A DNA stretch of 17,510 nt. Source: JAYXXU01 sp037969155. GTDB taxonomy: Bacteria; Pseudomonadota; Gammaproteobacteria; Pseudomonadales; Moraxellaceae. Position numbers and translations under genes: made by a program. The stretch lies in contig JBBKWW010000141.1 of assembly GCA_037969155.1 (NCBI GenBank), forward strand, positions 1 to 17,510. The letters run 5' to 3'. How positions within the stretch are numbered: position 1 is the first letter of the stretch; every line of letters begins with the position of its first letter. The notes under the pieces are model-generated. The model ran no database searches, had not been told where the DNA came from, and saw only the letters and a list, made by a program, of their open reading frames with translations. Of this stretch, positions 14,915 through 17,510 are shown piece after piece.

Positions 14915-16102
14915 TCACACCCCATACGCATCACGCGCACTTTTCGGGATCGCCTTTTGGGTCTCCTGATCGATGCGTAGCAGCACTGACACCATCAACA
15001 TACACACAATCAATGACGTACCGCCGTAACTAATAAAAGGCAACGTCAGTCCTTTGGTCGGTAACAATCCCATATTCATGCCGCCATTGACCAGAATCTG
15101 TAGCAAAAAAATCACTGCAATGCCATAGGCCAAATAGCCCGCCCGCAAATGCTGATTAATCAAGGCACGATGCCCAATTCGCATCGCACTACTGACCAGC
15201 ATAAACAAAATCGTGAACAGCACACAAATCCCAATAAAGCCCAACTCCTCACCGATAATCGCCAGCATAAAGTCGGTATGTGCCTCCGGTAGATAGGATA
15301 ATTTTTGCACACTATGGCCTAGACCCGTACCGGTCCATTCACCGCGACCAAATGCGATTAAGCTTTGTTTTAATTGATAGTCTGAACCCAGCTCATCATC
15401 CCAAGGATTGGCAAATGAGGTGAGGCGCTTTAAGCGGTAGGGTTCTAATAAAATCGCCATCAGCAACGCACCGAGCGCACCGATAAACAAAAACCAAAAC
15501 TGACGCGCTGGCGCACCCGCCAGAAAAAACACCGCCATCATACTGGCGACCACCACCACACTCGCACCCAAATCCGGCTCTAGCAGGAGCAAGACCAACA
15601 CCGATGCCATCGGGATACACAAGCGCATAAATCCCGTCCAACTAAAGCGCACCTCATCAGAGCGCCGCACCACATAATCTGCGGTAAACAACACCATCAC
15701 AAATTTGGCCAACTCAGACGGCTGAAAATTCACCCCTGCCAATGATAGCCAACGCTTACTGCCGTTAATGCTTTGACCAAATACCAGCACTGCCACCAAC
15801 AAGCCCAGCACCAGCAGCCACCACAAAAAAGTCTGAGAAAACCAGATCTTAAGCGGAATACGAATCGCTATAAAAGCCACCACGGCCGCAGCCATCAGAT
15901 ACACCATCTGACGGGTAATAAAATATAATGGATCTCCCATCCGCTGCGCCGCAAACGGCATCGATGCGGACGCAATCATGGTCGTCCCAATACACAACAA
16001 TGCCAACACCGCAAACACCAGCAGTCGCCGTGCCGTCAGCTCCTGTAGCACATGCGGCAGACTGATAAACTGCTGCCACACCTCCGCCACACGCTGCCTC
16101 AT
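14915..16102 (-). CDS. ftsW: FtsW, septal peptidoglycan glycosyltransferase
   Basis: FtsW is a SEDS-family inner-membrane enzyme that polymerises lipid II at the division septum with the class B PBP FtsI. The 395-residue protein has about ten membrane helices and the SEDS landmarks: NFQPSELAKF (125-134), LLEPDLG (173-179), the large periplasmic loop NPWDDELGSDYQLKQS (232-247) and PEAHTDFML (272-280) with the catalytic-type Asp277, and FISYGG (356-361). FtsW rather than RodA is favoured by the murD neighbour and the soluble N-terminal tail of about 25 residues. Start ATG 16102 overlaps the murD stop in ATGA (16099-16102), implying translational coupling. murG, which usually follows in the dcw cluster, is absent; cbrB converges on it with a 10-bp gap and no visible terminator hairpin between. 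Confidence 0.94.
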   Translation of the reverse strand: MRQRVAEVWQQFISLPHVLQELTARRLLVFAVLALLCIGTTMIASASMPFAAQRMGDPLYFITRQMVYLMAAAVVAFIAIRIPLKIWFSQTFLWWLLVLGLLVAVLVFGQSINGSKRWLSLAGVNFQPSELAKFVMVLFTADYVVRRSDEVRFSWTGFMRLCIPMASVLVLLLLEPDLGASVVVVASMMAVFFLAGAPARQFWFLFIGALGALLMAILLEPYRLKRLTSFANPWDDELGSDYQLKQSLIAFGRGEWTGTGLGHSVQKLSYLPEAHTDFMLAIIGEELGFIGICVLFTILFMLVSSAMRIGHRALINQHLRAGYLAYGIAVIFLLQILVNGGMNMGLLPTKGLTLPFISYGGTSLIVCMLMVSVLLRIDQETQKAIPKSARDAYGV

Positions 16103-17451
16103 GCTGACTCTCCAGCGTGCACCAGGGTCATAAACTGCTGGCCTCGCTCTTCGTAGTTTAAAAACATATCAAAACTGGCACAGGCGGGCGAAAACAACAC
16201 CGCATCGCCTGCTTGCGCCAGTAATCGTGCCTGATCAATCGCCTGCGCTAAAGTCATCGCCTGTACCTGTGCAATCTGATGACCCATCGCCTCGGCGATT
16301 TTTTCGGCATCCTCACCAATCAGCACCACGGCGCGTGCATAACGGGTCAATGCTGACCGCAAGGGCTGAAAATCCTGACCTTTGCCAACACCACCCAAAA
16401 TCACCACCAGTCGCCGCTGTTGTGGCGCAAGCGACGCACCCAAGCCTTCAATCGCGGCCAGTGTTGCGCCAACATTGGTGCCTTTAGAGTCATTATAAAA
16501 ACTCACCCCGACCTGCTCGGCCACAAACTGACAACGATGGGGCAAACCACCAAACACCTGCAACGTCTGTAACATGCTGGACAAGGGCAAGCCCACAGCC
16601 TCACCCAGCGCCAGCGCCGCTAGTGCATTGGCGATATTATGATTGCCTTTGATTTTCATCAGGCTAGCCTTCATGAGCCGCTCACGCCCCCGAGCCAGCC
16701 ACGCGGTACCATCCGCATCACGCAACACACCAAATTGATGCATATCGGGGGCATTCAGTCCAAAACTGACACACGGCGTACTGTCAGCAATCAGCGGACG
16801 CGTCAGAGAGTCGTCACGATTCGCCACATAACGCTGACAGCCTTGGAAAATTCGGTGTTTGATTTGGTGATAGGTCAGCATGTTGCCATGTCGATCCAGA
16901 TGATCTTCACTGATATTCAGTACCACCGCAACAGCGGCATTCAGATGGGAAGTGGTTTCGAGTTGGAAGCTGGACAACTCTAAAACAATCAGTTCTGGGT
17001 CGCTCTCCAGCAGTTGCAACGCGGGCGTGCCGAGATTGCCCCCCACTGCGACGCGCTTGCCTGCGGCTTGCGCCATCTCGCCAATCAATGTGGTCACGGT
17101 GCTTTTGGCATTTGATCCAGTGATTGCCACAATCGGTAGATCTGTGGCACGCCGTAACAGTTGAATATCACTGATGATCGATACACCTTGGCGTTGTGCA
17201 GCAACCAGTTCTGGCTCATGCGGCGAGATACCAGGGCTTAAAATAATTTCTTCGGCGCGGCAGAGTAAGTCTTGATCCAATCCACCAAAACTACAATCCA
17301 CACCCTCGGGAATCTCTGCCACATTCGGTGGACTCAGGCGTGTGTCGTTGACCGCGACCAGATAGCCTTGTGCCGACAAGTATTGCACTGCCGACAGTCC
17401 TGTTTTGCCCAAGCCGACCACGACTCGCAAGCCCCCGCGCTGAATCAACAT
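16099..17451 (-). CDS. murD: MurD, UDP-MurNAc-L-Ala:D-glutamate ligase
   Basis: MurD adds D-glutamate to UDP-N-acetylmuramoyl-L-alanine in the cytoplasm, the second amino-acid step of peptidoglycan precursor synthesis. The 450 residues show the Mur-ligase layout: an N-terminal UDP-binding domain (VVGLGKTGLSA), an ATP-binding centre with P-loop TGSNAKST (111-118; Ala where E. coli has Gly), ELSSFQLE (158-165), NISEDHLDRHG (179-189) and the carbamylated-lysine region YHQIKHRIF, and a C-terminal domain with GLPHRCQF, NDSKGTNVGA, GGVGKGQDF and LFSPACASFDMF. Start ATG 17451 has GGGAG 6 nt upstream. It is translationally coupled to ftsW. Only 59 bp lie beyond its start. mraY is the expected upstream neighbour, but no recognisable mraY tail is visible. 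Confidence 0.96.
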   Translation of the reverse strand: MLIQRGGLRVVVGLGKTGLSAVQYLSAQGYLVAVNDTRLSPPNVAEIPEGVDCSFGGLDQDLLCRAEEIILSPGISPHEPELVAAQRQGVSIISDIQLLRRATDLPIVAITGSNAKSTVTTLIGEMAQAAGKRVAVGGNLGTPALQLLESDPELIVLELSSFQLETTSHLNAAVAVVLNISEDHLDRHGNMLTYHQIKHRIFQGCQRYVANRDDSLTRPLIADSTPCVSFGLNAPDMHQFGVLRDADGTAWLARGRERLMKASLMKIKGNHNIANALAALALGEAVGLPLSSMLQTLQVFGGLPHRCQFVAEQVGVSFYNDSKGTNVGATLAAIEGLGASLAPQQRRLVVILGGVGKGQDFQPLRSALTRYARAVVLIGEDAEKIAEAMGHQIAQVQAMTLAQAIDQARLLAQAGDAVLFSPACASFDMFLNYEERGQQFMTLVHAGESA

Positions 17452-17510
17452 GCTGTGCTCCCTCTACCCAAATCATTAAACCGCTAGCCGAAAATGGTAG
17501 CACTGTGTTG
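17452..17510 (-). other. murD leader at window edge
   Basis: These 59 bp hold the murD ribosome site (GGGAG, 6 nt before the ATG). I see no clear promoter. One frame ends at a TAA about 28 bp before murD and could be the tail of an upstream gene, but too little is present to identify it. Confidence 0.4.

Noticed and set aside
1..17510. Novel defence, CRISPR or mobile system
   Set aside because: Apart from the adhesin-like gene, the small secreted protein and one palindrome, every gene maps to a known core family. I saw no direct-repeat array, transposase, integrase or toxin-antitoxin pair.

Overview
The window is chromosomal DNA of a gammaproteobacterium, most likely from the Pseudomonadales. 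The order dksA-gluQRS-(small membrane ORF)-cbrA-cbrB and the divergent tolC/thiC pair are both arrangements known from Pseudomonas. The moderate GC content, the N-terminally extended DksA and a murD-ftsW pair cut away from the rest of the division cluster point away from Pseudomonas itself, perhaps to the Moraxellaceae side; that placement is inference. Nearly everything here is core genome. I see no tRNA, rRNA, CRISPR array, insertion sequence or phage gene, and no convincing new multi-gene system.

Layout. Positions 1-2540 (minus) hold the first 846 codons of a large secreted adhesin-like protein (lectin-like domain, Calx-beta, DUF11, SdrD-B-like), cut off by the window edge. A 354-bp gap follows, with a candidate phoU terminator and several short palindromes. 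phoU (minus) comes next, preceded by a good PhoB box and -10 element, then a tolC-family outer-membrane channel gene (minus). thiC is divergent from tolC and runs on the plus strand. A REP-like palindrome lies after thiC, then a small secreted protein gene of unknown function, then cpdA (cAMP phosphodiesterase).

A plus-strand run follows: dksA, gluQRS, a 58-codon small membrane protein gene (cbrX-like), cbrA and cbrB. The last three are coupled by overlapping stop and start codons. cbrB converges, with a 10-bp gap, on ftsW, which is itself overlapped by murD; both are on the minus strand and run in from the right edge.

How the genes fit together. The main theme is nutrient sensing. PhoU/PhoB handles phosphate, CpdA sets cAMP, DksA with ppGpp sets the stringent response, and CbrA-CbrB is a transporter-like histidine kinase with a sigma-54 activator for carbon/nitrogen balance. 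ThiC makes the thiamine pyrimidine, GluQRS modifies queuosine in tRNA-Asp, and MurD and FtsW build septal peptidoglycan. The most informative points are the PhoB-type promoter ahead of phoU (same 10-bp box-to--10 spacing as E. coli phoA), the small ORF overlapping cbrA, and the lack of room for a CrcZ-type RNA after cbrB.
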